Shown here piece after piece: positions 24,773 to 33,884 of a stretch of DNA of 64,000 bases (position 1 is its first letter; each line of letters starts with the position of its first letter). The DNA is from GCA-016699445 sp964555055 (GTDB lineage Bacteria > UBA10199 > JACPAL01 > GCA-016699445): the NCBI GenBank assembly GCA_964555055.1, contig CAZKQW010000012.1, positions 1-64,000 on the forward strand, written 5' to 3'. The notes under the pieces were generated by a model. The model was not told the origin of the DNA. It made no database searches and saw only the letters and a list, made by a program, of their open reading frames with translations. Made by a program: the position numbers and the translations under genes.

Positions 24773-25640
24773 GGCGAGGCTCCTTTCCGCCGAGCCCTAG
24801 GACTTTCTTCCAAAGCGGCACTTTCTGCCATGACTTGTCGAGCATCTCCTTAAAGGCCTGATCCACGACGGCGTTGGTGATCACGTGGGTCTCCTTCGTA
24901 AACGCAGTCACGAGCATCAGCTCTCCGAGAGTGTTGATCAGGCGCGGGAATCCGGACGTATATTCGTAAATCTTCTTCAAGGCCGTGCTCTGGAAGACGA
25001 TGCAGCACTTTGGTCCCGACTGTTTCACCCGGTGGATCACGTAGTTTTTCGTTTCTTCGCAGCTTAAAGGATGTAGGCGGTGGGCGATCTGGATGCGTTG
25101 GCGGAGCTGGCGGAGGGCAGGATCGGCGAGCTTGGTCTCGAGTTCCGGCTGTCCCACGAGAATGATTTGGATGAGTTTATGGGTCTCCGTCTCTAGGTTC
25201 GAAAGGAGACGGACCATTTCGAGGGATTCGAGGGAAAGATTTTGGGACTCGTCGATGATGACGACCGCGTTGCGGCCTTTTTGGTCGTTTTCCAAAAGAA
25301 AAAGATTCAGCCGTTCTAAGACCGTCTGCACGTTGTCGGACTCATTCACGGCACAGCCGAAATCCCGAGAGATGGTCTTCACCAATTCGTCGGTCGACAG
25401 AAGAGGATTCAGGACCAAGGACGTTTCGACGTCGTTTTTCAACTCATTGAGCAAAGCGCGGATCGTGGTGGATTTCCCCGTTCCCACTTCCCCCGTCAGG
25501 ATCATGAATCCGCGCCTCTCGCGTATCCCGTAAAGCAATGTCGCCAAGGCGTCTTCGTGTTGGGGAGAAAGGTACAGGAAACGGGTATCCGGCGTCACCC
25601 CAAACGGAGAATGATTCATGGAGAAGAATTCAAGATACAT
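24756..25640 (-). CDS. ExeA/MshM-like AAA ATPase
   Basis: Residues 1-20 (MYLEFFSMNHSPFGVTPD) are the classic start of the GspA/ExeA/MshM family. Walker A GEVGTGKST is near residue 50, Walker B VVIIDESQNL near 125, and sensor-type residues follow. There is no C-terminal peptidoglycan-binding domain, so it resembles MshM more than ExeA. The family helps place the secretin through the cell wall. It overlaps the TPR gene, its expected partner. Confidence 0.88.
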   Translation of the reverse strand: MYLEFFSMNHSPFGVTPDTRFLYLSPQHEDALATLLYGIRERRGFMILTGEVGTGKSTTIRALLNELKNDVETSLVLNPLLSTDELVKTISRDFGCAVNESDNVQTVLERLNLFLLENDQKGRNAVVIIDESQNLSLESLEMVRLLSNLETETHKLIQIILVGQPELETKLADPALRQLRQRIQIAHRLHPLSCEETKNYVIHRVKQSGPKCCIVFQSTALKKIYEYTSGFPRLINTLGELMLVTAFTKETHVITNAVVDQAFKEMLDKSWQKVPLWKKVLGLGGKEPRHVNHS

Positions 25641-25764
25641 GCAAGCCTCCCGCTTTGACCCGTTTTTTGAAACCGTGCGGCAATCGTGAATGGAATGGCG
25701 CGCACCCGTCCCATGGTCCTCAACGGATGAAATAAGGGCTTACATAAGCGAAAAGTATGCGTTT

Positions 25765-26199
25765 TTAATGATTCGTCACGAGACTGCTGACGCTGACGTT
25801 CTGATCGGGATTAACTCCCCAACTCGTTGAAACGACTATGCGTTTATAATCGGAACCGGCTTGGGCCGTCATCAGATCACTGTCTTTGACCTCATAGATG
25901 TCGATTCGCCTGACGAACCCCACATCACTGCCTTTTAAAAGCTCCTCGGGTGGGTAGTTCATGTTGGTGATGTAGCGATAACCACGTATGCGTTTATCAC
26001 CCATGATGGCGTCGAGCTTCTTTTGGGAAAGTTCAAAAGCCTTGGCGGCGTATTGTTGGCTTATTTTATCCTGATTTCTCTTTTGATAAGCGGAGATGGC
26101 TCCCATGAAGGCGAACGAGATGATGATCATGCCGCAGACGATCTCTACGAAAGAAATCCCTCTTTTCACGACGATTTTCGGATTTTCTTTAAGCGGCAT
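25765..26199 (-). CDS. Minor pseudopilin with atypical prepilin start (PilV-like)
   Basis: 144 residues. After a short basic leader, RGISFVEIVCGMIIISFAFMGAISAY resembles a class III prepilin signal (Gly then a hydrophobic helix with Glu at +5), split here around residues 13-38. The rest is a small globular domain. Minor pilins prime pilus assembly at the inner membrane. It is the last gene of the pilin cluster, 10 bases after the PilX-like gene, with a 124-base gap before the ATPase gene. Confidence 0.72.
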   Translation of the reverse strand: MPLKENPKIVVKRGISFVEIVCGMIIISFAFMGAISAYQKRNQDKISQQYAAKAFELSQKKLDAIMGDKRIRGYRYITNMNYPPEELLKGSDVGFVRRIDIYEVKDSDLMTAQAGSDYKRIVVSTSWGVNPDQNVSVSSLVTNH

Positions 26200-26209
26200 G
26201 AGTCCCTCT

Positions 26210-27340
26210 TTATTGAAGATCCCAAGAAGCTAAGCTAATGGTCAAAGGCCCCGTAGGCAGTCCCCCGGGAGTGTACCCTACCATTCCCGTCATATAGCTG
26301 GCATCGAAAGTCAGGCTCAGATCTTCCGTCGAATTCATGATGATGTTTCCGTTAAAATCCCCCCCGGCGACCAAAGCTCCCCGGACGCGATAATGATCCG
26401 AATTTCCGAAGTCGAGATTCCCCTCCGTCCAGGCATAACCTTCGACGATCATGCCATCGGAGCCGACAATGCTTAAATTTCCCTTCGAAGCGATGGCGGG
26501 CATCATTTGGGAAGGATTCGAGGTGTTGGCTCTTATGGAGAGGCCCGTATTATGATCGGCCCTAAAATTACTCTCCGAAAAGATGCTTCCATTGATGGTC
26601 ACGTTATTCCCCATGATGGTCACGTTGCCCGTCGCGTATAAAAGCCCCGTGTAAGTCACGTTATCCCGAATCACAACAGTCCCCGTCACGCAACGGTTCC
26701 CCGTATAGTTCGCGTTGATAATGAGATTGCCAACGTAAGTCGACGAACACATGGCTTTGTAAACGTTAAAGTCGAGCTGAGGCATGGTCATCGTGGGACT
26801 CGAGCTTATAGTGCCGTTCACAGTGACGTCGCTATCAATGTTGGCATTTCCAGTGATCGCGATGTTTCCATTGATCACTCCCGTCGAACTATTGGAATTA
26901 AAATTTCCCCCAGCCATCACGGCAAACTCATTGGGACTACTGGCGCGCGTCACGTTTTGGCTAATCACCTTAACCGCATTGCCCACCCGCGCCGTCACGC
27001 GCACCGTCATCGATGAGGCGGTTTTATTTAGATATTCAGCCCAAAACTGACCGGAGCCTAAGGTCACGGGAGTTCCGCCATATGGGACTCCGGTTGGGGA
27101 AACGTTATCGGAAAAATTCATATCGTTGTTCAGCTGGCTCATTTGAATATATTGCAGGCCGCCGTCGGCCACGTACAAAGCTTGTGAAGCTTGAGATTCG
27201 TCAATGGCACCCGCTGTCGTGGTCGCCGTCATGTAGTTCATGGAGGAGGCCATGGCACTGAAGAAGAGCATGGCGAGCAACGTCCCGATGAAGATCATCC
27301 CGTCTTGTTTTTTTAATTTTTTATGGATCGTCTTCATCAT
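26210..27340 (-). CDS. PilX/MshP-like pilus assembly protein with a long repeat region
   Basis: 376 residues. Residues 10-35 form a hydrophobic N-terminal helix after KKQDGMIFIGTLLAML, like PilX N-termini, and SQALYVADGGLQY is the typical PilX follow-on. Residues 150-330 then repeat short strands with the pattern NxT[IV]xG (VINGNIAITGNANIDSD, VTVNGTISS, NVTIMGNNVTINGS), a solenoid-like region. MshP and PilX are normally near 150-200 residues, so the repeat part is an extension. A second ATG at 27337 could be the true start. Pilus-tip exposure is inferred. Confidence 0.72.
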   Translation of the reverse strand: MMKTIHKKLKKQDGMIFIGTLLAMLFFSAMASSMNYMTATTTAGAIDESQASQALYVADGGLQYIQMSQLNNDMNFSDNVSPTGVPYGGTPVTLGSGQFWAEYLNKTASSMTVRVTARVGNAVKVISQNVTRASSPNEFAVMAGGNFNSNSSTGVINGNIAITGNANIDSDVTVNGTISSSPTMTMPQLDFNVYKAMCSSTYVGNLIINANYTGNRCVTGTVVIRDNVTYTGLLYATGNVTIMGNNVTINGSIFSESNFRADHNTGLSIRANTSNPSQMMPAIASKGNLSIVGSDGMIVEGYAWTEGNLDFGNSDHYRVRGALVAGGDFNGNIIMNSTEDLSLTFDASYMTGMVGYTPGGLPTGPLTISLASWDLQ

Positions 27341-27342
27341 GA

Positions 27343-27846
27343 TTAGCTCCTCAAGAAGTTTCTTGGGTGTATGATCGTTTCCATCGTTTTCGTCTGACCG
27401 TTCTTGAGGACGGAGACGCTGATTTTAATCGCCCATATATTCGTGCTCGAGGGGGAAACCGCGGGGCTGGCGATGGCGGCGTTGTCTTGCCCGTAATAAG
27501 TGAAAGTCGCGCTTTGGATGTTTCTCACGAGGACTTGACCGTCCCTCATGAAGTTGGCTCCTGAAATATTATAATTAATGTCCCTGTCATCGTTATCTCG
27601 AAAACGGAATTGGGAGGCGGTGGCGGCAATGACGGTTCCTCTATCACGGACCTGGCTGATTTCGTGCTTCATACGCTCTAAGGCATAGCCGACGGTATCG
27701 CTGGTTTCCGACTGCGCTTGAGCGATCGCCCACGTATCCAAGATAGGCTTGAAGATCGCGGCGCTTCCAACCATCACACCCGTCATGACGAGGATCACCA
27801 GGATCATTTCGATCAGGGAAAACCCCTTTTGGCGCCGGAGATTCAT
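27343..27846 (-). CDS. Minor pseudopilin (PilW/MshO-like)
   Basis: 167 residues with a textbook prepilin peptidase site: RRQKG before FSLIEMILVILVMTGVMVG, Glu at +5. The C-terminal domain is beta-rich. Position between an MshD-like and a PilX-like gene, with 4-base overlap to the former, matches MshO/PilW in MSHA loci. Confidence 0.82.
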   Translation of the reverse strand: MNLRRQKGFSLIEMILVILVMTGVMVGSAAIFKPILDTWAIAQAQSETSDTVGYALERMKHEISQVRDRGTVIAATASQFRFRDNDDRDINYNISGANFMRDGQVLVRNIQSATFTYYGQDNAAIASPAVSPSSTNIWAIKISVSVLKNGQTKTMETIIHPRNFLRS

Positions 27847-28358
27847 AGGGATTGAACCTCCGTCACAAGGGTTTTCAACACGTAATTCGCGGGCAGGGCC
27901 GCATTTGAAATGGTGACCGTGATCAGTTTATAGCTCGAGGTGCATCCGTTGGTAGCAGGGGACGGGATCGCGATGACTGCATTTATGTTGGCGGTCGTCA
28001 CGTACCCCACATTCACGGTGGCCGTGTATCCGGTATAGCCGGGGAACGACTGAGTGTACCCGTTAAAATCATCCACGTCGTCAAAACCAGACTTCACGCT
28101 TTCGCCGCTGTCGGGCCCTAAGCTGGTACTCCAATTACTGCTGGCGTCCTTGGCCGACCTTTCGTCGAATTTTCGGGCCTTGATCTCCTCCATCATTTCA
28201 TTGGCCAGACTCACCGCAGTCGGCCTTACGACGGCGCGGGCTCCGGTCATCGTCGTTTCCGCGAAAAGATGCATCAGCGACGGAATTCCCAAAGAAAGCA
28301 GAGTGATCGTCAGTATCAACTCCACGAGGCTAAATCCTTTTTCACCTAAGTCTCTCAT
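27843..28358 (-). CDS. Minor pseudopilin (MshD-like)
   Basis: 171 residues; leader MRDLGEKG then FSLVELILTITLLSLGIPSLM, with the conserved Glu at +5 and a long hydrophobic helix. A VSLANEMMEEIKARKFDE stretch near residue 55 is common in MshD/PilV proteins. It overlaps both neighbours by 4 bases, so the minor pilins are translated as a unit. Confidence 0.82.
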   Translation of the reverse strand: MRDLGEKGFSLVELILTITLLSLGIPSLMHLFAETTMTGARAVVRPTAVSLANEMMEEIKARKFDERSAKDASSNWSTSLGPDSGESVKSGFDDVDDFNGYTQSFPGYTGYTATVNVGYVTTANINAVIAIPSPATNGCTSSYKLITVTISNAALPANYVLKTLVTEVQSL

Positions 28359-28894
28359 TGGATGCTCACCTCTCCCGAATAAGCTTCGATTCTTACGGTT
28401 CTTGTGATGCCTCCTTTACTCACGACGATGGAGGCGGCTGAATTCAACATGGTCCCGCTCATGTCGAGCGGATAGCCGTCGGAATTGAAAGCGATGATCG
28501 CGTTTCCGTTGATATTGGCGGATGTGATGTCGACTCCGGTCATTCCGGGCAGGGTGGAGAAATTGACGGAGAAGTTCTGCTGCGTCAGCGGGTCCGTGAT
28601 GGCGGTACTCACGAGCGGCGTCGCGGGATTGTAGTAATAAGCGGCATAGCTATTGGTAGCCGCATTGAAAGTGAGGTAATAATTGTTATGCCGGGCCATG
28701 GAGAGTCGCCGCATGTAGGTGATATCGGAAGCTATCTTACTGGCGGCACTTCGGCATTCGGCGGCTCCGCTATTACGAAATGATGGGATGGCGGCTATCG
28801 CCAATATCGACAATAAGACGACGGTTAAGCAGAGCTCTATCAGCGTGAAACCGCGGTGACACTCGATACGTCGTTGAAAACGTCGAAGAGACAT
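28355..28894 (-). CDS. Minor pseudopilin (GspH/FimT, MshC-like)
   Basis: Start set at the ATG at 28894. The open frame to 29008 adds an implausible basic prefix that reaches the upstream hairpins. The leader ending in CHRG precedes FTLIELCLTVVLLSILAIAAIP, with Glu at +5. The GspH/FimT-like fold follows (ITYMRRLSMARHNNYYL, a CRSAASKIASD helix). About 179 residues. It initiates the minor-pilin run after the major pilin and its terminator. Confidence 0.8.
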   Translation of the reverse strand: MSLRRFQRRIECHRGFTLIELCLTVVLLSILAIAAIPSFRNSGAAECRSAASKIASDITYMRRLSMARHNNYYLTFNAATNSYAAYYYNPATPLVSTAITDPLTQQNFSVNFSTLPGMTGVDITSANINGNAIIAFNSDGYPLDMSGTMLNSAASIVVSKGGITRTVRIEAYSGEVSIQ

Positions 28895-29069
28895 CCGACA
28901 CCCCCGGATTCTATAGAACAATCCCGGTGCCAAAACAGGAAAATCTATCTTGCTGTAAACTCTCTCTTTTTCCTGAGCCTTTTTTTCAGAGTGTCTGAGA
29001 AGGCGCATTCATGAGCGATTTGCGGCAAAAAAAGACGACGGAAAAAACTCGTTCCGAACAAAAGGATGT

Positions 29070-29111
29070 TTTCCGAAAACAAAAAGCGGGCTGATTCATC
29101 AGCCCGCTTTT
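29070..29111 (-). terminator. Terminator or attenuator after the major pilin gene
   Basis: A perfect 13-base stem (29082-29094 with 29099-29111, TTCA loop) is followed on the minus strand by a T-rich stretch. It lies between the pilin gene and the minor pilins, so it probably makes pilin message more abundant than downstream genes. Confidence 0.85.
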
Positions 29112-29120
29112 CCCAGAGGT

Positions 29121-29142
29121 GAAGCTTACAGAAGTAAGCTTC
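29121..29142 (-). other. Second hairpin in the pilin 3' leader
   Basis: A perfect 9-base stem (29121-29129 with 29134-29142, AGAA loop) lies between the pilin stop and the terminator. It has no T tract of its own; it may protect pilin mRNA from 3' exonucleases. Confidence 0.5.
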
Positions 29143-29158
29143 AAACTCCTGTTTATAT

Positions 29159-29584
29159 TTAAGGTGCGGTCGGCGACGTGAAGGTCCCCGTGGCCGGTGT
29201 GTACGTATACGTGAAGGTCGTGGTCCCGTCGTTGAACGTATAGGTCGTGGCGTTTACCTTGGTCCATGCGCCGTCGGTGATCGGCTGTTGCATGATATTG
29301 CCGAAAATCGGAGCTGCCGGACTGGCCGCGGTTCCATCCGCCACCGCATCTAAAGTGGCGGGAAAGATGCCTGGAGGTCCATTCTGCACCAAGTCATTGG
29401 CACGGAACAAACTGACTCCGGCTCTAACCGCGCCCACCACGCCATCTCTCGAGGCTTGGCTGGCGTTCGTACTGACGTCGATGAAGTTCGGCAAAGCCGC
29501 GACGGCTAGGATGCCAAGGACCGTGATGACGAGCACGAGCTCGATCAGCGTGAATCCTTTCTTACTTTTGAGAATGTTTTTCAT
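29159..29584 (-). CDS. Major type IV pilin (MshA-like)
   Basis: 141 residues; leader MKNILKSKKG then FTLIELVLVITVLGILAVAALPNF, an ideal type IVa prepilin with Glu at +5 and Pro at +22. The variable C-terminal half is Thr/Ala-rich with NATTYTFNDGTTTFTYTY strands and no disulfide Cys pair. It is preceded by AGGAGGTG and a sigma-54-like site, and followed by two hairpins. This isolation and strong signals mark it as the main pilin rather than a pseudopilin. Confidence 0.87.
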   Translation of the reverse strand: MKNILKSKKGFTLIELVLVITVLGILAVAALPNFIDVSTNASQASRDGVVGAVRAGVSLFRANDLVQNGPPGIFPATLDAVADGTAASPAAPIFGNIMQQPITDGAWTKVNATTYTFNDGTTTFTYTYTPATGTFTSPTAP

Positions 29585-29607
29585 ACACTCACCTCCTGGG
29601 CGGGTTA

Positions 29608-29625
29608 ATTACAAGTCATGTGCCA
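29608..29625 (-). promoter_or_regulatory. Sigma-54-like promoter of the pilin gene
   Basis: On the minus strand TGGCACATGACTTGTAAT gives a -24 GG and, 10 bases on, GT in place of the usual -12 GC. The predicted start is about 16 bases before the ATG, leaving room for AGGAGGTG. About 110 bases of very A/T-rich DNA lie upstream, as in enhancer-driven promoters. Pilin genes of related bacteria are often sigma-54 dependent. Confidence 0.45.
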
Positions 29626-29749
29626 TAAATTTATTATTTGTAATATGTTGATATTAATAAATTTATTTATATTAATCATTAAATTTTTATTAAATTGATC
29701 AAAAATATGCGTTTTAGCACGCAACTCCTGTGTTAGATCGCTCAAACCT

Positions 29750-30970
29750 TCAATGCTTCCCGACGATTGCCGACATGTTCCACATGGGCAAAAAGATCGC
29801 GAGCATGAACACCGTTACGATCCCGAAGATACCCCCTAGCAGCATGGGCTCCAGCATCGTCGTTAGGTTTTTGATACTATGCTCCACTTCCAAATCGTAG
29901 TGCGCTCCCATGGATTCAAGCATTTCATCCAAAGCGCCTGTTTTTTCACCGACGGCCGTCGCATCGATGATGACAGGCGTGAAGTAGGTGCATTCCGCCA
30001 TCGACTCGGAGAGAGTTCGCCCTCGAGTGACCTCCGCGCGCAAGATATCCATCTCCTTAGCGAAAGCTCCGTTATCGATGGTCGCTCCAGCGATCTCCAA
30101 GCACCGGTTAATCGGCAAACCGCTCCTATAGAGAGCAGCTAAAATATGACAAAAACGGGAGTTGGCGACTTTCGTGTTTAAAGCGCCGAAAACAGGTAAT
30201 TTAAAGGCCAGGGCCCCTAGACGGAGCTTCCCTCTAGCGGTCGCAGCATATTTTTTATAAGCGGTCATTAATCCCATGCCCCCTAAAAGCATGATGTACC
30301 AAAAATTATGGATGAACGAGCTTGTCCAAATCATGATCTTCGTCGGCAGGGGTAGCTCGGCGTGGTAATGCGAAAAGAACGACTCGAATTTCGGCATGAC
30401 GAAACTCATGATGACGATCGACGCGCAAATGAGGACGAAGATGACGATCTTCGGGTAGAGAGTCGCGGATTTGACCGAGCTCTTGATTTTCATTTCCTTC
30501 TCGAGAAGAGTGCCGATATTCCCCAAGACCTGCTCAAGAATACCCGCCTCTTCCCCCGCTGCCAGCATACTCACGTAAAGATCACCGAAAATCTTCTTAT
30601 GTTTACCGAAGGCCTTTGATAGCCCATCACCACCCGAGACCGAGTTTTGAATATCCTGCAAAACTCCCTGAAATGCCTTATTCGGCGTCTGCCGGATCAA
30701 GGTCGAAAGGATGGCTTCCATGCTCATTCCCGCCTTGAAAAGCGTGTAAAACTGGCGCGTCATCACCAGCATCTCTTCGCCGCTCACGCCGGGCTGCAGC
30801 AACTTCTCCAACTGGGCGAGGTCAAAACTTGTTTTACCCTTTTTGATCGCAAGCGGCATCAAGCCGCGGCCCGACAAGAAGGCCATCACTTCCCCTTCAT
30901 CAGCGGCTTCCGTTTCTCCCGCGACCAAAGCCCCTTTTTCATCGCGGGCCCTATAGGTGTATAAGGACAT
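29750..30970 (-). CDS. pilC: Type IV pilus inner-membrane platform protein PilC (MshG-like)
   Basis: Polytopic protein that rotates or transmits motor force to pilin. Two T2SSF domains are seen (about residues 68-190 and 270-395), each ending in membrane spans (IVIFVLICASIVIMSFVMP; LLGGIFGIVTVFMLAIF). The N-terminal YTYRARDEKGALVAG segment and the GEEMLVMTRQFYTLFKAGM motif are typical. 406 residues. It starts 3 bases after the end of pilB. Confidence 0.93.
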   Translation of the reverse strand: MSLYTYRARDEKGALVAGETEAADEGEVMAFLSGRGLMPLAIKKGKTSFDLAQLEKLLQPGVSGEEMLVMTRQFYTLFKAGMSMEAILSTLIRQTPNKAFQGVLQDIQNSVSGGDGLSKAFGKHKKIFGDLYVSMLAAGEEAGILEQVLGNIGTLLEKEMKIKSSVKSATLYPKIVIFVLICASIVIMSFVMPKFESFFSHYHAELPLPTKIMIWTSSFIHNFWYIMLLGGMGLMTAYKKYAATARGKLRLGALAFKLPVFGALNTKVANSRFCHILAALYRSGLPINRCLEIAGATIDNGAFAKEMDILRAEVTRGRTLSESMAECTYFTPVIIDATAVGEKTGALDEMLESMGAHYDLEVEHSIKNLTTMLEPMLLGGIFGIVTVFMLAIFLPMWNMSAIVGKH

Positions 30971-30973
30971 AAG

Positions 30974-32677
30974 TTATCCTTCTTGGGTAACGCGGACGAC
31001 CTCTTCCAACGTCGTCACGCCTTGCTCCACCTTCTCCAAACCATTCTCCACCAGCGACTGGACGCCGTGCTTGCGGAACTCCGCCTCGATCACGTGATCG
31101 GGAGACTTCTCGCTGATCAGCTTCCTCACCGTCTCGTCGATCGCGGCCAATTCGAAGATTCCGGCACGGCCCTTGTAACCACTCATCCGACAGACCTTAC
31201 ACCCTTGACCGCGGAAGGCTTTCTTCACCGTCCGACCGAGGAGATGCATGAGAGCCGGGCTCGGCTCGTCTTCCACCTTGCACTCAGGACAGATTTTTCT
31301 CACCAAGCGCTGAGCCAATACGCCGATCAAGGCCGACGATAGGAGGAAGTGCTCCACGCCCAGATCGTTCATGCGCGAGATCGCGCCCGCCGCCGAATTC
31401 GTATGCAGCGTCGACAATACCAAATGCCCGGTGATCGCGGCCCGAACGGCGATCTCTCCGGTCTCTCCGTCGCGGATTTCACCGATCATGATCACGTCCG
31501 GATCTTGGCGCAGGATCGACCTCAAGGCCGATGCGAACGTCACGCCCGCCTTCGCGTTGATCTGGGTCTGATTCACGCCCGCCACTTCGCTTTCGACCGG
31601 ATCCTCGACCGAGATGATGTTTTTGTCCGGGCTATTGATGCGAGAAAGGGCAGCGTAGAGCGTCGTCGATTTTCCGGAGCCGGTCGGTCCCGTTACGAGA
31701 AAGATTCCGTGGCTCTTGCCGATCAAGTCCGCGAACGTCTTCCGGTCTTTTTCCGAAAATCCGACCGATTCGATGCTCGCCACGCCTTCCTTCGTCAGCA
31801 GACGCATGACGATTTTCTCGCCGTATAATGTCGGCAGTGTGGAAACGCGCATGTCCAGGGGCTTGCCACCGATCTTGATCCGCACGCGACCATCTTGGGG
31901 AGCCCGCCTTTCAGCGATATCCAAACCCGCCAAGATCTTGATGCGGGATGTCACCGGATGGATCATTTCCTTATGCAAAAAACCACGTTCCTCTAAGAGT
32001 CCGTCAACGCGATAGCGCACGCGCACACCCTCCTGCCTCGGTTCGATATGGATGTCGGAGGCCTTATCTATGAAAGCCTGCACGATGAGTTGATTGACTG
32101 TCTGAATGACCTTCGGGCCCGTCGCGATCTTTTCGAGGTTTCCACCCGTGTCTCCGGCGTCATCGGACGCCAGATTCACCAGTTCCAACTGCATCGCTAC
32201 ATCCGCGGAATCCGAAGCTTTTTTGGCGGCGCTGTGCCCGTAAGATTCGGCGATACAGCGGTCGATTTCCTGCTGGGAGGACAAAACGGGTTTGATCTCG
32301 AGGTTTCCCAAGGCTTGCTTCAAGTCTTCCATCGCGAATCGGTCGAAAGGATCGGTCATCGCGATGATGACTTTTTCATCTTCGATATACAGGGGCATCA
32401 GATGATAGCGTCGGGCGATATGAAGCGGGATTTTTTGAGTGAGTTGCGCCTGGATTTTCGAGGCATCTAAAGACACGTATGGGACGGCGAGCTGTTCTCC
32501 GAGGAATTCCAGCAACAAAGGCTCGCTCACGAAGCCTTTTTTCAACAAAATCTGGCCTAAGTCCTCCCCTAAATTCTGCTGGCTGACGCGCGCCACGGTC
32601 AATTGATCCTTGGTCAAAAGCCCCTTGGCCACCAATTTATCGGCTAAATCGCTGCTCAAGTGATTCAAAAGCCCCAT
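30974..32677 (-). CDS. pilB: Type IV pilus extension ATPase PilB (MshE-like)
   Basis: Cytoplasmic hexameric ATPase powering pilus extension. I start it at the ATG at 32677 (MGLLNHL, AAGAAGGG upstream); the open frame to 32830 runs into the pilT promoter zone. An MshEN-type N-terminal domain (c-di-GMP-binding kind) spans about residues 1-150, with LGQILLKKGFV repeats. Walker A GPTGSGKSTT, the Asp box SVEDPVE, Walker B DVIMIGEIRDGET, then a zinc tetracysteine (CPEC and CKVC pairs). About 567 residues. Confidence 0.93.
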   Translation of the reverse strand: MGLLNHLSSDLADKLVAKGLLTKDQLTVARVSQQNLGEDLGQILLKKGFVSEPLLLEFLGEQLAVPYVSLDASKIQAQLTQKIPLHIARRYHLMPLYIEDEKVIIAMTDPFDRFAMEDLKQALGNLEIKPVLSSQQEIDRCIAESYGHSAAKKASDSADVAMQLELVNLASDDAGDTGGNLEKIATGPKVIQTVNQLIVQAFIDKASDIHIEPRQEGVRVRYRVDGLLEERGFLHKEMIHPVTSRIKILAGLDIAERRAPQDGRVRIKIGGKPLDMRVSTLPTLYGEKIVMRLLTKEGVASIESVGFSEKDRKTFADLIGKSHGIFLVTGPTGSGKSTTLYAALSRINSPDKNIISVEDPVESEVAGVNQTQINAKAGVTFASALRSILRQDPDVIMIGEIRDGETGEIAVRAAITGHLVLSTLHTNSAAGAISRMNDLGVEHFLLSSALIGVLAQRLVRKICPECKVEDEPSPALMHLLGRTVKKAFRGQGCKVCRMSGYKGRAGIFELAAIDETVRKLISEKSPDHVIEAEFRKHGVQSLVENGLEKVEQGVTTLEEVVRVTQEG

Positions 32678-32828
32678 AACCCGTACCCTTCTTCTGTGAG
32701 GATTCCCAAATGCTCCCAACGACAGGTAGCGCCCATCCCTAAAGGGAAAAATCCGTTCCGGAAAAACTTTGTCCGTGGTGCCTCCGTAAATCCTCATGCT
32801 AAAATCATGAGCTGGAACGGAGGCCCGC

Positions 32829-33884
32829 ATGCCATCATTAAAAGAACTTTTGGGAAAACTCGTGGAAATGAAGGGATCGGACCTTCATCTGACGGCCGGA
32901 TCGCCGCCTCAAATCCGCCTTGACGGACACCTTCACAAGCTAGAACTTCCGCCGATGACGGGCGATGACGTCAAGGCCACCTGCTACGAGATCCTTTCAG
33001 AGGAGCAAAAAGGATCCTTCGAAAAAAACTGGGAATTGGATTTGAGCTTTGAAATGGCGGGCATCGCGCGTTTCCGCGCCAATCTCTATTGGCAAAAAGG
33101 GAACGTCGCCGCCGCCTACCGCATCATCCCGATCAAGATGCCGGACCCGAAAGAGATCGGTCTCCCCCAATCCGCCATCGACCTTACGAAAAAGCCGCGA
33201 GGGATGGTGCTCGTCACCGGACCGACGGGCTCCGGGAAATCCACGACGCTCGCCTCCCTCATCAACCTCATCAACATGACTCGGCACGACCATATCGTCA
33301 CGGTGGAGGATCCGATCGAGTTCGTCCACGAGCACAAGAACTGCTTCGTCACGCAGCGCGAGATCGGCCAGGACTCCCACTCCTTTACGAATTCATTGAA
33401 ATACGTCCTACGCCAGGACCCCGACGTCATCCTCATCGGAGAAATGCGCGACCTCGAGACGATCGCCGCCGCCATCACGATATCCGAAACCGGCCACTTG
33501 GTCTTCGCGACTCTCCATACGAACTCCGCGGTCCAGACCATCAACCGCGTCATCGACGTCTTTCCCTCGCACCAGCAGGCGCAAGTCCGCACCCAACTTT
33601 CCTTCATCTTGGAAGGCGTCCTCTCCCAGCAACTGCTCCCCAAAATCGGCGGTGGCCGCTGCCTCGGCCTCGAAGTGATGATCCCCACGCCCGCCATCCG
33701 CAACCTGATCCGCGAGGATAAGGTCCACCAAATCTATTCGCAAATGCAGATGGGTCGTCAGATCACGGGCATGCAGACGATGAACCAATGCCTATCCGAA
33801 TTGGTGAAAGCCGGCACTTTGGAAAAGGAAACCGCCCTCTCCCGCTGCACGGACATCGAGGAGTTTAAGAAATTATGCCCTTAA
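32829..33884 (+). CDS. pilT: Type IV pilus retraction ATPase PilT
   Basis: Hexameric ATPase that depolymerises pili. Residues 1-25 carry the SDLHLTAGSPPQIRLDG motif, then Walker A GPTGSGKSTT near residue 130, the Asp box TVEDPIEFVH, Walker B DVILIGEMRDLET, and the C-terminal EVMIPTPAIRNLIRE block unique to PilT. 351 residues is normal. It is divergent from pilB, with about 150 bases between starts that must hold both promoters. Its 3' end overlaps the convergent gene at 33873 by 12 bases. Confidence 0.95.
   Translation: MPSLKELLGKLVEMKGSDLHLTAGSPPQIRLDGHLHKLELPPMTGDDVKATCYEILSEEQKGSFEKNWELDLSFEMAGIARFRANLYWQKGNVAAAYRIIPIKMPDPKEIGLPQSAIDLTKKPRGMVLVTGPTGSGKSTTLASLINLINMTRHDHIVTVEDPIEFVHEHKNCFVTQREIGQDSHSFTNSLKYVLRQDPDVILIGEMRDLETIAAAITISETGHLVFATLHTNSAVQTINRVIDVFPSHQQAQVRTQLSFILEGVLSQQLLPKIGGGRCLGLEVMIPTPAIRNLIREDKVHQIYSQMQMGRQITGMQTMNQCLSELVKAGTLEKETALSRCTDIEEFKKLCP

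Noticed and set aside
28895..29008. N-terminal extension of the FimT-like pseudopilin
   Set aside because: It would place a long basic stretch before the prepilin leader; class III leaders here are short.
32678..32830. N-terminal extension of pilB
   Set aside because: It covers the divergent pilB-pilT promoter gap and does not match ATPase N-termini.
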